From Bog-793 sp035625025 (GTDB lineage: Bacteria > Actinomycetota > Acidimicrobiia > Acidimicrobiales > Bog-793): 64,000 nucleotides of DNA. The DNA is taken from contig DASPQJ010000056.1 in NCBI GenBank assembly GCA_035625025.1, positions 22,073-86,072 on the forward strand. Direction: 5' to 3'. This document shows positions 23,565-32,459 of the stretch, piece by piece (within the stretch, counting starts at the first letter, position 1; each line of letters begins with the position of its first letter). A program made the translations under genes and the position numbers. The notes beneath the pieces are model-generated. The model was not told where the DNA came from, did not search any database, and was given only the letters and a program-made list of their open reading frames with translations.

Positions 23565-26231
23565 TTGGCTAGGAAGATCCGCGTCTACGAGCTCGCGCGA
23601 GAGCTCGGCCTCACGAACAAGGAGGCGCTCGACCTCTCGCTGTCGCTCGGGATCGGGGTGAAGAGCCATTCGTCCTCGATCGAGGACGCCCAGGCGGACC
23701 GCGTCCGGCGCAAGGCCGAGCGCGAGGGTCTCATCCGGGAGGCCCAGCCCTCTCCTGAGCCCGCGCCGGAGCCGGTCAAGCCGCCCGCGACCCGTCGTGT
23801 TCCCGTTACCGGGCCCATCGCCGTGCCGGAGTCCCCCGCGGAGCCCGAGCCGGCGGCCTCCGTTCACCGCGTCGTGCGCAGCCGCCCCGCGTCCGAGCTG
23901 GGCGAGGTGCCACCGGCCGCGGCTCGGCCCGTCGTCGCGAGCCGCCCGGCCGCGCCGCGGGAGACCGCCCCGCTCCGTCCGGCCCCGCCCCGCAGCGCGG
24001 CCCCACCCGAGACCCCGGCGCGCCGGCCCCTCACGAGTGCAACCGGCAAGCCGATTCCGCCTCCTCCGGGCCCGCCGCGACCGAGCCCGCGCCGGCCGAT
24101 CCCCCCGCCGCCCGGCATGGGCCCGCCGCGGCCGCCCGCAGGGGCGCGTCCCGCGCCTTCCGGCGGAGCGCGGGGCGGCGGATTCGGCTCCCGATCGGCG
24201 CCAGGAGGCACGCCGCGCACCGGCTTCGGGGGCGGTCGTCCCGGTGGTTTCGGCCGCCCGGGCGGTGGGTTGGGTCAGGGCCGCCCCCCGGGGGCGGGCG
24301 GACCGCCGACGGGGGGCACGCGGGGCGGACCGGGAGGGCGTTCGCGGGCGCCGCAGCGGCGGACGCAGCGTCGCCGCCGCACCGTCGAAGAGCTCGAGCC
24401 GATCCAAGTCGCGACGTATGTCCCGTCGAACGCGCCCGTGCCCGACCACGAGGTGATCATCGAGCGTGGCAGTACCCCCCAGGAGGTCGGGCCGAAACTC
24501 AACCGCTCCGCCGGCGACGTCATCCGGTTCCTGTTCCTCCAGGGTGAGGTCGTGACGGCGACCCAGTCGCTCTCCGATGACATGATCGAGCTCTTCGCGG
24601 CCGAGATCGGGGCCCGGGTGGCCCTCGTCGACCCGGGAGAGGAGCAGGAGGCCGCGCTACAGGCGCGCTTTTTCGCCGCCGAGGCGACCGAGGTCGACCC
24701 GAAGATGCTGCGCTCCCGTCCGCCGATCGTGACGGTGATGGGGCACGTCGACCACGGCAAGACCCTCCTTCTCGACCGCATTCGCCGGACGAACGTCGCC
24801 GAAGGCGAGGCGGGCGGCATCACCCAGCACATCGGCGCCTATCAGGTCGAGCGCGACGGCCAGCGGATCACCTTCATCGACACGCCGGGGCATGAGGCCT
24901 TCACCGCGATGCGCGCCCGCGGCGCCCAGGTGACCGACATCGTCGTGCTCGTCGTGGCGGCGGACGACGGCGTCATGCCCCAGACGGTCGAGGCGATCAA
25001 CCACGCCAAGTCGGCGGGGGTGCCGATCATCGTCGCCGTGAACAAGATCGACAAGGAGAGTGCGGATCCCAACCGGGTCCTCCAGCAGCTTTCGGAACAG
25101 GGACTCGTCCCCGAGGTCTGGGGCGGGGACACGATCACCGTCGAGGTCTCGGCGCTCCAGGGCCTCGGGATCGACGACCTCCTGGACCAGATCGCCGTGC
25201 TCGCGGAGGTTCTCGAGCTGAGGGCGAGCCCCGAGGCGCCGGCACGGGGCGTCGTTTTGGAGGCGAACCTCGACGTCGGCCGCGGCCCGGTGGCGACGGT
25301 CATCATCCAGTCCGGAACGCTGCGCGTCGGCGACACGATCGTCGCCGGTCCGGCCTGGGGCAAGGTCCGCGCCCTCATCGACGAGAACGGCGACCAGGTG
25401 AAAGAGGCCCTGCCCTCGATGCCGGCCCAGGTCCTCGGGCTTTCGGAGCCCGCCACCGCCGGCGACGAGCTGCGGTCGACCGGGGGCCTCGGGATCGCCC
25501 GCACGATCGGCGAAGCCCGCGAGCAGCGCCAGCGCTTCGCCGGCTACGCCCCCTCGCCTTCGGCGACGGCGTCGGGCGCCAAGCTCGAGGACATCTTCGA
25601 ACAGATCCAGCGCGGCGAGACGACAACTTTGAATCTCGTGCTGAAAGCTGACGTCCAGGGCTCGCTCGAGGCCGTGACGGAGAGTCTGCGTCGCCTCGAG
25701 CGCGAAGACGTGAAGGTCGCCTTCGTCCATCGGGCGGTCGGCGGCATCACCGAGTATGACGTCCAGCTCGCCGTGGCCGCGACGGCGACGATCATCGGCT
25801 TCAACGTCCGGCCCGACCGTCGGGCGCGCGAGCTGGCCGAGACCCACAACGTGGAGATCCGCACCTACGAGATCATCTACAAGCTCGTCGAGGACATCGA
25901 GGCCGCGATGGTCGGGATGCTCGCCCCGGTCTTCGAAGAGATCGTGACGGGCGAGGCCGAGGTGCGCGAGATCTTCCGCGTTCCCCGAGTCGGCGCGGTC
26001 GCCGGTTGCTACGTGCTCAACGGGACGATCACCCGTGGCTCCAAGGTCCGTTTCCTGCGCGAGGGCACGGTCATCTGGAAGGGCACGATCAGCTCGCTGC
26101 GCCGCTTCAAGGACGACGCGCGGGAGGTGCAAGCCGGTTTCGAGTGCGGTGTCGGGCTCAGCGATTTCCAGGACCTCCGCCAGGGCGATGTCATCGAGAC
26201 CTTCGAGGAACGTGAGATCCCGAGAACCTGA
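23565..26231 (+). CDS. infB: Translation initiation factor IF-2
   Basis: This 888-residue GTPase delivers fMet-tRNA to the 30S subunit. It starts at TTG 23565 (MARKIRVYELARELGLTNKE, an IF2_N domain). A Pro/Gly/Arg-rich disordered stretch follows to about residue 270, then a second IF2_N (PQEVGPKLNRSAGDVIRFLF). The G domain has G1 GHVDHGKT near residue 392, G3 DTPGHEAF and G4 NKID. Domains II, III (the IF2 C-terminal core) and IV follow. The linker is extreme in GC and is where sequencing errors would be expected, yet the frame is intact. Confidence 0.97.
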   Translation: MARKIRVYELARELGLTNKEALDLSLSLGIGVKSHSSSIEDAQADRVRRKAEREGLIREAQPSPEPAPEPVKPPATRRVPVTGPIAVPESPAEPEPAASVHRVVRSRPASELGEVPPAAARPVVASRPAAPRETAPLRPAPPRSAAPPETPARRPLTSATGKPIPPPPGPPRPSPRRPIPPPPGMGPPRPPAGARPAPSGGARGGGFGSRSAPGGTPRTGFGGGRPGGFGRPGGGLGQGRPPGAGGPPTGGTRGGPGGRSRAPQRRTQRRRRTVEELEPIQVATYVPSNAPVPDHEVIIERGSTPQEVGPKLNRSAGDVIRFLFLQGEVVTATQSLSDDMIELFAAEIGARVALVDPGEEQEAALQARFFAAEATEVDPKMLRSRPPIVTVMGHVDHGKTLLLDRIRRTNVAEGEAGGITQHIGAYQVERDGQRITFIDTPGHEAFTAMRARGAQVTDIVVLVVAADDGVMPQTVEAINHAKSAGVPIIVAVNKIDKESADPNRVLQQLSEQGLVPEVWGGDTITVEVSALQGLGIDDLLDQIAVLAEVLELRASPEAPARGVVLEANLDVGRGPVATVIIQSGTLRVGDTIVAGPAWGKVRALIDENGDQVKEALPSMPAQVLGLSEPATAGDELRSTGGLGIARTIGEAREQRQRFAGYAPSPSATASGAKLEDIFEQIQRGETTTLNLVLKADVQGSLEAVTESLRRLEREDVKVAFVHRAVGGITEYDVQLAVAATATIIGFNVRPDRRARELAETHNVEIRTYEIIYKLVEDIEAAMVGMLAPVFEEIVTGEAEVREIFRVPRVGAVAGCYVLNGTITRGSKVRFLREGTVIWKGTISSLRRFKDDAREVQAGFECGVGLSDFQDLRQGDVIETFEEREIPRT

Positions 26232-26284
26232 GCGTTGGTTTCCGCCCCACCGCCGCGGCGGGACGGAAGAAGGAGAACGACCCG

Positions 26285-26686
26285 ATGGCCCGATCTCGTC
26301 ATCGTGGGACCGTGCGGTCCTACCCGCGGCTCGCCCGCGTCAACGCGCTCATCCAGGAGGTGCTCGCCGAGAAGATCGAACGGCTCGCCGACGCCGACGG
26401 ACGACTGGCGCTCCTGACGGTCACCGACGTCGCCTGCGAAGCGGACCTCCGGCACGCCGTCGTCTATCTCGCCTCGCTCTCCCCCGACGCCGCCGAGGCG
26501 CTCGAGGCGCGCCGGCGCGGACTGCAGAAAGCGATCGGAACCGAGGCGCGTCTCAAGCGCACGCCGACGCTGCGCTTTGCCGTCGACCCGGCCATCGTCG
26601 AGGGCAACCGGATCGAAGAAGCGCTGCGGCGGGCGAACGTCGCGCCGGGCGAAGCGGGCGATGCCGGCCCGCGCAAGGAATCCTGA
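26285..26686 (+). CDS. rbfA: Ribosome-binding factor A
   Basis: This 133-residue KH-like protein is required for late 16S rRNA processing. It reads RVNALIQEVLAEKIERLAD, LALLTVTDVACEADLRHAVV and TPTLRFAVDPAIVEGNRIEE, the usual RbfA signature. It starts at ATG 26285, after AAGGAG. Its TGA overlaps the probable CTG start of truB (CTGA at 26683-26686). Confidence 0.93.
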   Translation: MARSRHRGTVRSYPRLARVNALIQEVLAEKIERLADADGRLALLTVTDVACEADLRHAVVYLASLSPDAAEALEARRRGLQKAIGTEARLKRTPTLRFAVDPAIVEGNRIEEALRRANVAPGEAGDAGPRKES

Positions 26687-27627
26687 CGACCCGGTCCGAG
26701 ACGAGCTCCCCGACCGGCAGGCGGGGGAGTCTTGACGGGGTCGTCGTCGTCGACAAGCCCGCGGGTTGGACGTCGCACGACGTCGTCGCCAAGGTCCGGG
26801 GGGTTCTCGGTGAGCGTCGCTGCGGGCACGCCGGGACGCTCGATCCGGAGGCGACGGGGGTGCTCGTCATCGGGGTCGGGCGGGCGACGCGCCTGCTGCG
26901 CTTCGCGACCGCACTTGCCAAGTCCTATGTCGGCGAAATCGTGCTCGGAACCGCGACGTCGACGCTCGACGCGTCCGGAACGGTGACGGGATCGTTCGAC
27001 ATGTCGGCGCTCACGCCCGACGAGGTGCGGACCGCGGCCCGGCGACTGACCGGGAGGATCCTGCAGACCCCGCCGATGGTGTCAGCGGTGCAGGTCGCCG
27101 GGCGGCGTCTCCACGAGCTCGCCCGCGTCGGGGTCGAAGTGGAACGGCGGCCGCGCCCGGTCGAGGTCTTCTCGTTCCAGGTCGATCCCACCGACGACCG
27201 GGCCGTCTATCGCCTCGCCGTCGAGTGCTCCTCGGGCACCTACGTGCGCGCGCTCGCCGCGGACCTCGGCGTGGCGCTCGGCGGCGGCGCCCACCTGCGA
27301 TCGCTCCGTCGCCTCGCCGTCGGGCGTTTCTCGGTGACCGAGGCGGTACCGCTCGACGCACTCGGCGTCGACGACGTGCGTCCGAGGGGAGAGCTCGTCG
27401 CACACCTGCCGTCCGTTGTCGCCGAGGCGACGGTCGCGAGGGCGATCGCCCACGGCCGGGTGCTGTCGCGTCAAGCAGTCGGCGCGACGGGCGAAGGTCC
27501 CTGGGCCGTATTCGACGCCTTCGGGCAACTGCTCGCCGTTTACGCGCCTTTCGGGGTCGAACGCCTGAAGCCTCTCGTCGTCGTGTGCGGCGCGGATCCC
27601 GGCGGGGGCGCGTCGTCCGCCGAGTAG
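26683..27627 (+). CDS. truB: tRNA pseudouridine-55 synthase TruB, probable CTG start
   Basis: This enzyme makes pseudouridine 55 in the T-loop of tRNAs. It has about 314 residues with the N-terminal GVVVVDKPAGWTSHDVVAKV, catalytic Asp54 in GHAGTLDPEATGVLVIGVGR, YVGEIVLGTATSTLDASG and the RNA-binding C-terminal region. No ATG, GTG or TTG exists in frame between the end of rbfA and the catalytic motif. The only initiator-like codon is CTG 26683, which overlaps the rbfA stop as CTGA, with AAGGA just upstream. The gene is certain; the start is inferred. Confidence 0.93.
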   Translation: MTTRSETSSPTGRRGSLDGVVVVDKPAGWTSHDVVAKVRGVLGERRCGHAGTLDPEATGVLVIGVGRATRLLRFATALAKSYVGEIVLGTATSTLDASGTVTGSFDMSALTPDEVRTAARRLTGRILQTPPMVSAVQVAGRRLHELARVGVEVERRPRPVEVFSFQVDPTDDRAVYRLAVECSSGTYVRALAADLGVALGGGAHLRSLRRLAVGRFSVTEAVPLDALGVDDVRPRGELVAHLPSVVAEATVARAIAHGRVLSRQAVGATGEGPWAVFDAFGQLLAVYAPFGVERLKPLVVVCGADPGGGASSAE

Positions 27628-27638
27628 CGTCGGACCTC

Positions 27639-28517
27639 GTGAGCGCCACCGCCCGACACCGCGGACACGCGGGGAACGCCGTCGCGACGATCGGCACCTT
27701 CGACGGCGTCCACGTCGGTCACCAGCGGCTGATCGACGAGACGCGACGCCAGGCCGCGGCGACCGGGTTGCCGGCCGTCGCCGTCACCTTTGACCGTCAC
27801 CCGATGGCGATCGTCCGTCCCGGGTCCGCCCCGCGACTGCTCACCGGGCTCGACCACAAGCTCGAACTGCTGCGGGCCCGGCAAGTCGACGTCGTCGTGC
27901 TCGAGTTCGACGCGACTCTCGCCGCCGAGAGTGCCGAGGACTTCGTCCGCACCGTGCTCGTCGACCGGTTCGGCGTGCGCGGCCTCGTCGTCGGCTCGAG
28001 CTTCCGCTTCGGCCACCGACACCGCGGCGATGTCGCGCTGCTCGAGTCGATGGGCGCGAGCCTCGGCTTCTCGGTCACCGCGATCGAGCTCGTGGTCGAC
28101 GACGCGGCGCACACCGTCGTGTCGTCGTCGTTCATCCGCGCCCTCGTCGACGGGGCACGGCTCGACGAGGCGCGCCGTCTGCTCGGGCGCGAGCACGAGG
28201 TGCGTGGCGCCCTCGTCGCCGCCGGTCAGGGCTCGATCGCAATCCCGGCCGAGTTGCTCGTCCCCCCGGCGGGCGAGTACCGGGTCCTTTGGTCGACCGG
28301 GCGCGCCACCGGCACGGGGGTTGGCCGCGTGCTCGTCCCGAAGGGCGGCGACACAACTGCGATCGAACTTTTTCGGGATCGGGGAATCTCGGGCGACGGC
28401 GCCCCCGCCGACCTCGTCGACGGCGAGAAAATCGCCCTCCGGTTCGTCGCGCCGATCTCGCCGGCGCCGGATCTCGGCCGTTCCCGGCCGACGAGCCGGT
28501 CGTGGGACCGTCGGTAG
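27639..28517 (+). CDS. ribF: RibF-like FMN adenylyltransferase with degenerate flavokinase domain
   Basis: This 292-residue protein starts at GTG 27639. The N-terminal nucleotidyltransferase (FAD synthetase) domain is canonical: VATIGTFDGVHVGHQRLIDE with the HIGH-like motif, AVTFDRHPM, VVGSSFRFGHRHRGDVALL and the TVVSSSFIRALV segment. The C-terminal riboflavin kinase domain, from about residue 185, lacks the GxPTAN and RPT motifs needed for flavin and ATP binding. It is only about 90 residues long and reads GALVAAGQGSIAIPAELLVP. The protein may make FAD but not FMN, in which case another flavokinase must exist in the genome. Confidence 0.88.
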   Translation: MSATARHRGHAGNAVATIGTFDGVHVGHQRLIDETRRQAAATGLPAVAVTFDRHPMAIVRPGSAPRLLTGLDHKLELLRARQVDVVVLEFDATLAAESAEDFVRTVLVDRFGVRGLVVGSSFRFGHRHRGDVALLESMGASLGFSVTAIELVVDDAAHTVVSSSFIRALVDGARLDEARRLLGREHEVRGALVAAGQGSIAIPAELLVPPAGEYRVLWSTGRATGTGVGRVLVPKGGDTTAIELFRDRGISGDGAPADLVDGEKIALRFVAPISPAPDLGRSRPTSRSWDRR

Positions 28518-28527
28518 GATCGGCGCC

Positions 28528-29025
28528 GTGGCGACGCACCCCATCAGGGTCTTCGGCGACCCGGTGCTGCGCCAGCCGACCCGCGAGGTCGACGAGATCG
28601 ACGCCGCGCTCGTCCAGCTCGCCGACGAGATGCTCGAGACGATGTACGCCGCGCCGGGGGTGGGTCTCGCGGCGCCGCAGGTCGGTGTGCAGCGCCGCTT
28701 TTTCGTCTACGACGTCGGCGATGGGCCCGGCGTGATCGTCAACCCGCGCATCGTCGAGACCTCGGGCACCTGGACCTACCTCGAGGGGTGCCTGTCGGTT
28801 CCCGACCTGCACTGGGAGATCGTCCGCCCGGCCAGGGTCCACCTCGTCGGGATCGGGCTCGACGGCCGCGAGCTCGACCTCGAAGCCGACGAACTCCTCG
28901 GCCGCTGCTTCCAGCACGAGGTCGACCATCTCGACGGGACGCTGCTCGTCGAGCGGCTCGAGGCTGGCGATCGCAAGGACGCGCTGCGCATCCTGCGCGA
29001 GCGGGCACTCGCCGGCGGACGCTAG
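28528..29025 (+). CDS. def: Peptide deformylase
   Basis: This 165-residue metalloenzyme removes the formyl group from nascent proteins. All three motifs are present: GVGLAAPQVG (44-53), EGCLS with metal ligand Cys88, and QHEVDHLDG with His130, Glu131 and His134. Start is GTG 28528, ten bases after ribF. It is followed by fmt, so formylation and deformylation genes are adjacent, as in many bacteria. Confidence 0.97.
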   Translation: MATHPIRVFGDPVLRQPTREVDEIDAALVQLADEMLETMYAAPGVGLAAPQVGVQRRFFVYDVGDGPGVIVNPRIVETSGTWTYLEGCLSVPDLHWEIVRPARVHLVGIGLDGRELDLEADELLGRCFQHEVDHLDGTLLVERLEAGDRKDALRILRERALAGGR

Positions 29026-29034
29026 GAGCGGGCC

Positions 29035-29916
29035 CTGAGCCGGCTCGTCTTCCTCGGCACCCCGGAAGTGGCGGCCGGCACGCTGCGGGCGCTCGTCGAG
29101 GGCGGCCACGACGTCGCGCTCGTCGTCACGCGCCCGGACCGCCGGCGCGGGCGACGGGCCCCGCCGTCGCCGACTCCGGTGGGAAAGGTCGCGAGGACAC
29201 TCGGGATCGCGGTGACCGAGCGCGTCGAGGACGTCATGGGGGTGGGCGCGCCCTTCGGCGTCGTCGTCGCCTTCGGCCGGATCATCGCCGCGGAAGTGCT
29301 CAAGCGGGTCCCGATGCTGAACCTCCATTTCTCGCTGCTGCCGCGTTGGCGCGGCGCGGCGCCCGTCGAGCGGGCGATCCTCGCCGGCGACCCGACGACC
29401 GGCGTCTGCCTGACGGCGGTCGAGGAAGGTCTCGACACCGGCCCCGTCTTCGCCTGCCGGCAGGTGGCGATCGGCGCCGAGGAGACGGCCGACGAGCTGC
29501 GGCGGCGCCTCGGGGATCTCGGGAGTTCGCTCCTGCTCGATCTGCTCGGCCGGCCGCACGGGCTGCCGGAACCGGTCCCCCAGTGCGGGGAGCCGACCTA
29601 CGCCGCCAAGCTCACGCCCCTCGAGCTGCGGCTCGACTTCCGCCGTCCCGCCCTCGAGGTCGCCCGCGTCGTGCGAGTCGGACGGGCATGGACGACGTTC
29701 CGCGGCCGGCGCCTCCTCGTCGTGGCGGCACGTCCCCGCCCGCCGGGCGCGGCGCCGGTCCCGGCCCGACCCGGCCTTCTGGAGGGGTCGCTCGTCCACA
29801 CGGGGGCGGGCGTCCTCGAACTCCTCACGGTCCAGTCCGCCGGACGCGGGCCGCTTCCTTTCGCCGCCTGGAGCTCGGGGGCGCGACCGAGCCCCGGGGA
29901 GTTCCTCGGCGACTAG
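29035..29916 (+). CDS. fmt: Methionyl-tRNA formyltransferase, CTG start
   Basis: This 293-residue enzyme formylates initiator Met-tRNA using 10-formyl-THF. The N-terminal RLVFLGTPEVAAGTLRALVE, the catalytic block VVAFGRIIAAEVLKRVPMLN followed by LHFSLLPRWRGAAPVERAIL, and the C-terminal oligonucleotide-binding domain are present. The conserved first strand begins directly after CTG 29035. There is no ATG, GTG or TTG before it in frame down to the def stop, and AGGAG sits six bases upstream. The next GTG would remove the GTPE loop. CTG is therefore well supported as the start. Confidence 0.94.
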   Translation: MSRLVFLGTPEVAAGTLRALVEGGHDVALVVTRPDRRRGRRAPPSPTPVGKVARTLGIAVTERVEDVMGVGAPFGVVVAFGRIIAAEVLKRVPMLNLHFSLLPRWRGAAPVERAILAGDPTTGVCLTAVEEGLDTGPVFACRQVAIGAEETADELRRRLGDLGSSLLLDLLGRPHGLPEPVPQCGEPTYAAKLTPLELRLDFRRPALEVARVVRVGRAWTTFRGRRLLVVAARPRPPGAAPVPARPGLLEGSLVHTGAGVLELLTVQSAGRGPLPFAAWSSGARPSPGEFLGD

Positions 29917-29981
29917 CGCCACTTGGACGGACGCGGGCCGCGCCGCTCGGCGCGCGCCGCGCGGAGCGGTAGCGTCGCGGC

Positions 29982-30692
29982 GTGCTCCCGCGCGGTGAAT
30001 TCCGGATCAATCCGTCCATCCTCGCGGCCGACTTCGGTGATCTCGCCGCGGAGGTCGGCAAGGTCGCGTCCGTGACCGACTGGCTGCACGTCGACGTGAT
30101 GGACGGGCACTTCGTCCCGAACCTCACGATCGGTCCCCCTGTCGTCGCGTCCTTGCGCCGCCACAGCGAGGCGTTCTTCGACTGCCATCTCATGGTGACT
30201 GACCCCGGCGACCTCTTGGAGGGCTTCGCCGCGGCCGGCGCCAACCTCCTCACGGTCCACGTCGAGGTCGGCCACACGGCCGAACTCACCCGGCAGATCC
30301 GCGCTCTCGGTCTGCGGGTCGGACTCGCCCTCAACCCGGACACGCCGTTTGCCGCCGCGGAACCGTTTCTCGAGGCCCTCGACCTGTTGCTCTTGATGAC
30401 GGTGTTCCCGGGGTTCGGGGCGCAGGCGTTCATTGCTGACGTCGTACCGAAGATCGAAGAAGCGCGCGCCGGGATCGAGCGGCGCGGACTTGAGGTCTCG
30501 ATCGAGGTCGACGGCGGGATCGACGCAACGACGGCCGCGACGACCGCCGCCGCCGGGGCGCGGGTCTTCGTCGCCGGCTCGGCCGTTTTCGGGAGCCCGC
30601 GGCCCGCGGCGGTCGTCGCGGCGCTGCGGGACTCGGTGGCGGCGGCCCTCGCCGGGGACGAGTCGAGCCCGTCGAACCCGAAGAGTCGATGA
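29982..30692 (+). CDS. rpe: Ribulose-phosphate 3-epimerase
   Basis: This 236-residue TIM-barrel epimerase interconverts ribulose-5-phosphate and xylulose-5-phosphate. Signature residues are in INPSILAADFGDLAAEVGKV, WLHVDVMDGHFVPNLTIGPP (metal-binding His and Asp), CHLMVTDPGD, LMTVFPGFGAQAF and EVDGGIDATTA. In VFPGFGAQAF the usual VxPGFGGQxF glycine is replaced by Ala. GTG start. It overlaps hisG by four bases. Confidence 0.95.
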   Translation: MLPRGEFRINPSILAADFGDLAAEVGKVASVTDWLHVDVMDGHFVPNLTIGPPVVASLRRHSEAFFDCHLMVTDPGDLLEGFAAAGANLLTVHVEVGHTAELTRQIRALGLRVGLALNPDTPFAAAEPFLEALDLLLLMTVFPGFGAQAFIADVVPKIEEARAGIERRGLEVSIEVDGGIDATTAATTAAAGARVFVAGSAVFGSPRPAAVVAALRDSVAAALAGDESSPSNPKSR

Positions 30693-31567
30693 TGCTCCGC
30701 CTCGTCGTTCCGAAAGGGAGCCTCGAACGCCAGACCTTCGAGCTGTTCGCGGCCGCGGACCTCACGATCCATCGCAGCTCGGAGGTCGACTACCGCGGGA
30801 CGATCGACGACGCCCGCATCGACGAGGTGCGCATCCTGCGCCCCCAGGAGATCCCCGTCTACGTGGCCGACGGCCTTTTTGACCTCGGGATAACGGGACG
30901 GGACTGGATCGAGGAGACCGGGGCGACGGTCGTCTCGCTCGGTGAGCTCGCCTACTCGAAGCTGACCGAGAATCCGGTGCAGATCGTGCTCGCCGTGCAC
31001 GGATCGGCGACCGCACGCCGGGTTGAGGACCTGCCGGCGGGCACCCGGGTCTCGACCGAGTACCCGCGGCTCACGGAGCGGTTCTTTGCGGCCCACGGGG
31101 TGCGAGCGGACATCCGCCTCTCCTACGGCGCGACCGAGGCGAAGGTCCCCGAGATCGCCGACGCTGTCGTCGAGATCACGGAGACCGGTCGGGCCCTCGA
31201 GGTCGCGGGTCTCCGGGTCCTCGACGTCGTGCTGGCGAGCTACCCGGCCCTCATCGCCAACCCCGCGGCCGCGGCGGAACCCGCCAAGGCCCACGCGATG
31301 GAGCAGATCCTCACGCTCCTCCAGGGGGCCCTCGACGCGCGCAGCCAGGTGCTCGTGAAGCTCAACGTCGCCGAGGCCGATCTCGAGTCCGTGATCGCGG
31401 TGCTCCCGGCGCTGAAGTCGCCGACCGTCTCCCAGCTCTTCGGCGAGGGGGGATTCGCGATCGAGACCGTCGTGCCGAAATCGGCGATCAACGTGCTCAT
31501 CCCGGAATTGAAGGACCGGGGCGCGACCGACATCCTCGAGCTGCCGCTCGCGAAGATCGTCCACTGA
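30689..31567 (+). CDS. hisG: ATP phosphoribosyltransferase (long form)
   Basis: This 292-residue enzyme catalyses the first step of histidine biosynthesis. The periplasmic-binding-like catalytic part opens LRLVVPKGSLERQTFELFAA and contains DLGITGRDWIEETGA, VSTEYPRLTERFFA and the PRPP loop DAVVEITETGRALEVAGLRV. A C-terminal regulatory ACT-like domain (LVKLNVAEADLESVIAVLPA, TVVPKSAINVLIPEL) allows histidine feedback. Start ATG overlaps the rpe stop. No other his gene is in the window, so it is separated from the rest of its pathway. Confidence 0.96.
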   Translation: MMLRLVVPKGSLERQTFELFAAADLTIHRSSEVDYRGTIDDARIDEVRILRPQEIPVYVADGLFDLGITGRDWIEETGATVVSLGELAYSKLTENPVQIVLAVHGSATARRVEDLPAGTRVSTEYPRLTERFFAAHGVRADIRLSYGATEAKVPEIADAVVEITETGRALEVAGLRVLDVVLASYPALIANPAAAAEPAKAHAMEQILTLLQGALDARSQVLVKLNVAEADLESVIAVLPALKSPTVSQLFGEGGFAIETVVPKSAINVLIPELKDRGATDILELPLAKIVH

Positions 31568-31572
31568 ACGCG

Positions 31573-31824
31573 ATGGACGCGGGCGCGCGGCGGACGGCAC
31601 CCGACCCTTGGGGCTCGCTCGGCGCGGCGCACGAGGGCCGCGTCGTCGAGTTCGATGCCGACTCCGGCCTCGGCGCTGTCGTCGACGTCGCCGGGCGTCG
31701 CTACCCCTTCCACTGCACGGAGATCGCCGACGGCACGCGGCAGATCGACGTGGGGACCGCGGTGCGCTTCGCCGTCGCGCCCGGGCACCGGGGCCGCCTG
31801 GAGGCGCGGGATCTCACGCCCTGA
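31573..31824 (+). CDS. Small cold-shock-domain-like protein
   Basis: This 83-residue protein contains one OB-fold of cold-shock type: GRVVEFDADSGLGAVVDVAG, RYPFHCTEIADGTRQIDVGT and AVRFAVAPGHRGRLEARDL. The aromatic RNP1 residues of true CspA (KGFGFI) are not conserved (SGLGAV), so nucleic-acid binding may be altered. ATG 31573 is five bases after hisG. It is the last gene of the long operon and converges on the DUF1844-like gene. Confidence 0.75.
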   Translation: MDAGARRTAPDPWGSLGAAHEGRVVEFDADSGLGAVVDVAGRRYPFHCTEIADGTRQIDVGTAVRFAVAPGHRGRLEARDLTP

Positions 31825-31828
31825 CGGC

Positions 31829-32275
31829 TCAGGGTGCCTTGCCGGCCTCGCCGTCGGCGCTCGGTGGTGTCGCGGCCCGCGGACCCGCAGCCGGCGACTT
31901 GGCCGACAGTTCGACGAAGGCGAGCCGGATCTGGGCCAGGGCGCCCTGCAGGGTCGGCGTCGACTCGCCGAGGCGGCTGCCGAGCGCGTCGACCACGGCG
32001 CCGAGCGCGTCGATCGCGAGCTTGGCCTTGGCGATGTCGGGCGGGTTCTGGGTTAGGTAGAGCGCGGCGAGCTGGAACAGTCCGAAGCAGTGGTTGGCGA
32101 CGATGTCCTCGGCCGGCGCGGCGGCGAGCTCGCGCTCGAGCGTGGCGCGCTCGGCGGCGAGATCCTCCTCCGACGGCGCCGCCGACGGCTTCGCCGCGGC
32201 ATCCTGGGTGGGTGCCGCCTGGGACGGCGCGTCGGGGACGCCGTGCTCGCCCTCCGGTGTCCACAGAGTGGGCAT
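31829..32275 (-). CDS. DUF1844-like protein adjacent to infC
   Basis: This 148-residue protein has an Ala/Pro/Glu-rich start and end. The conserved helical core reads FGLFQLAALYLTQNPPDIAK, AKLAIDALGAVVDALGSRLG and LQGALAQIRLAFVEL. This matches DUF1844, in which an IDxL helix is followed by LxQxRxxFVE. The family is often encoded next to infC in actinobacteria, as here, where it is divergently transcribed. Its function is unknown; a link to translation initiation is suggested only by position. Confidence 0.75.
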   Translation of the reverse strand: MPTLWTPEGEHGVPDAPSQAAPTQDAAAKPSAAPSEEDLAAERATLERELAAAPAEDIVANHCFGLFQLAALYLTQNPPDIAKAKLAIDALGAVVDALGSRLGESTPTLQGALAQIRLAFVELSAKSPAAGPRAATPPSADGEAGKAP

Positions 32276-32413
32276 GCTGCTAGCCTACGGGAAACAAGCG
32301 GGAAAGCGGGGCTGCACGCCGTGCGACTCCCACCCGATCACCGTTTCGGAGCGGAGATCCCAACGAGTGCATCGGGTCGTCGGTGTTCGCGCCGTTCGGT
32401 GTCGCGATCCTTC

Positions 32414-32442
32414 TTGGGGCCCTTCGCCGAAGGTCCCCCAAC
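32414..32442 (+). promoter_or_regulatory. Leader hairpin immediately upstream of infC
   Basis: TTGGGG-C-CCTTC (32414-32425) pairs with GAAGG-T-CCCCCAA (32429-32442) around GCC, just before the ribosome-binding site GAGAGGAG (32443-32450). A hairpin ending at the Shine-Dalgarno sequence could couple folding to infC initiation. There is no T-tract. Confidence 0.4.
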
Positions 32443-32459
32443 GAGAGGAGTGATGTCCG

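Noticed and set aside
32453..32455. ATG just after the infC ribosome-binding site as the infC start
   Set aside because: It is out of frame with IF-3, and the Shine-Dalgarno spacing is only two bases.
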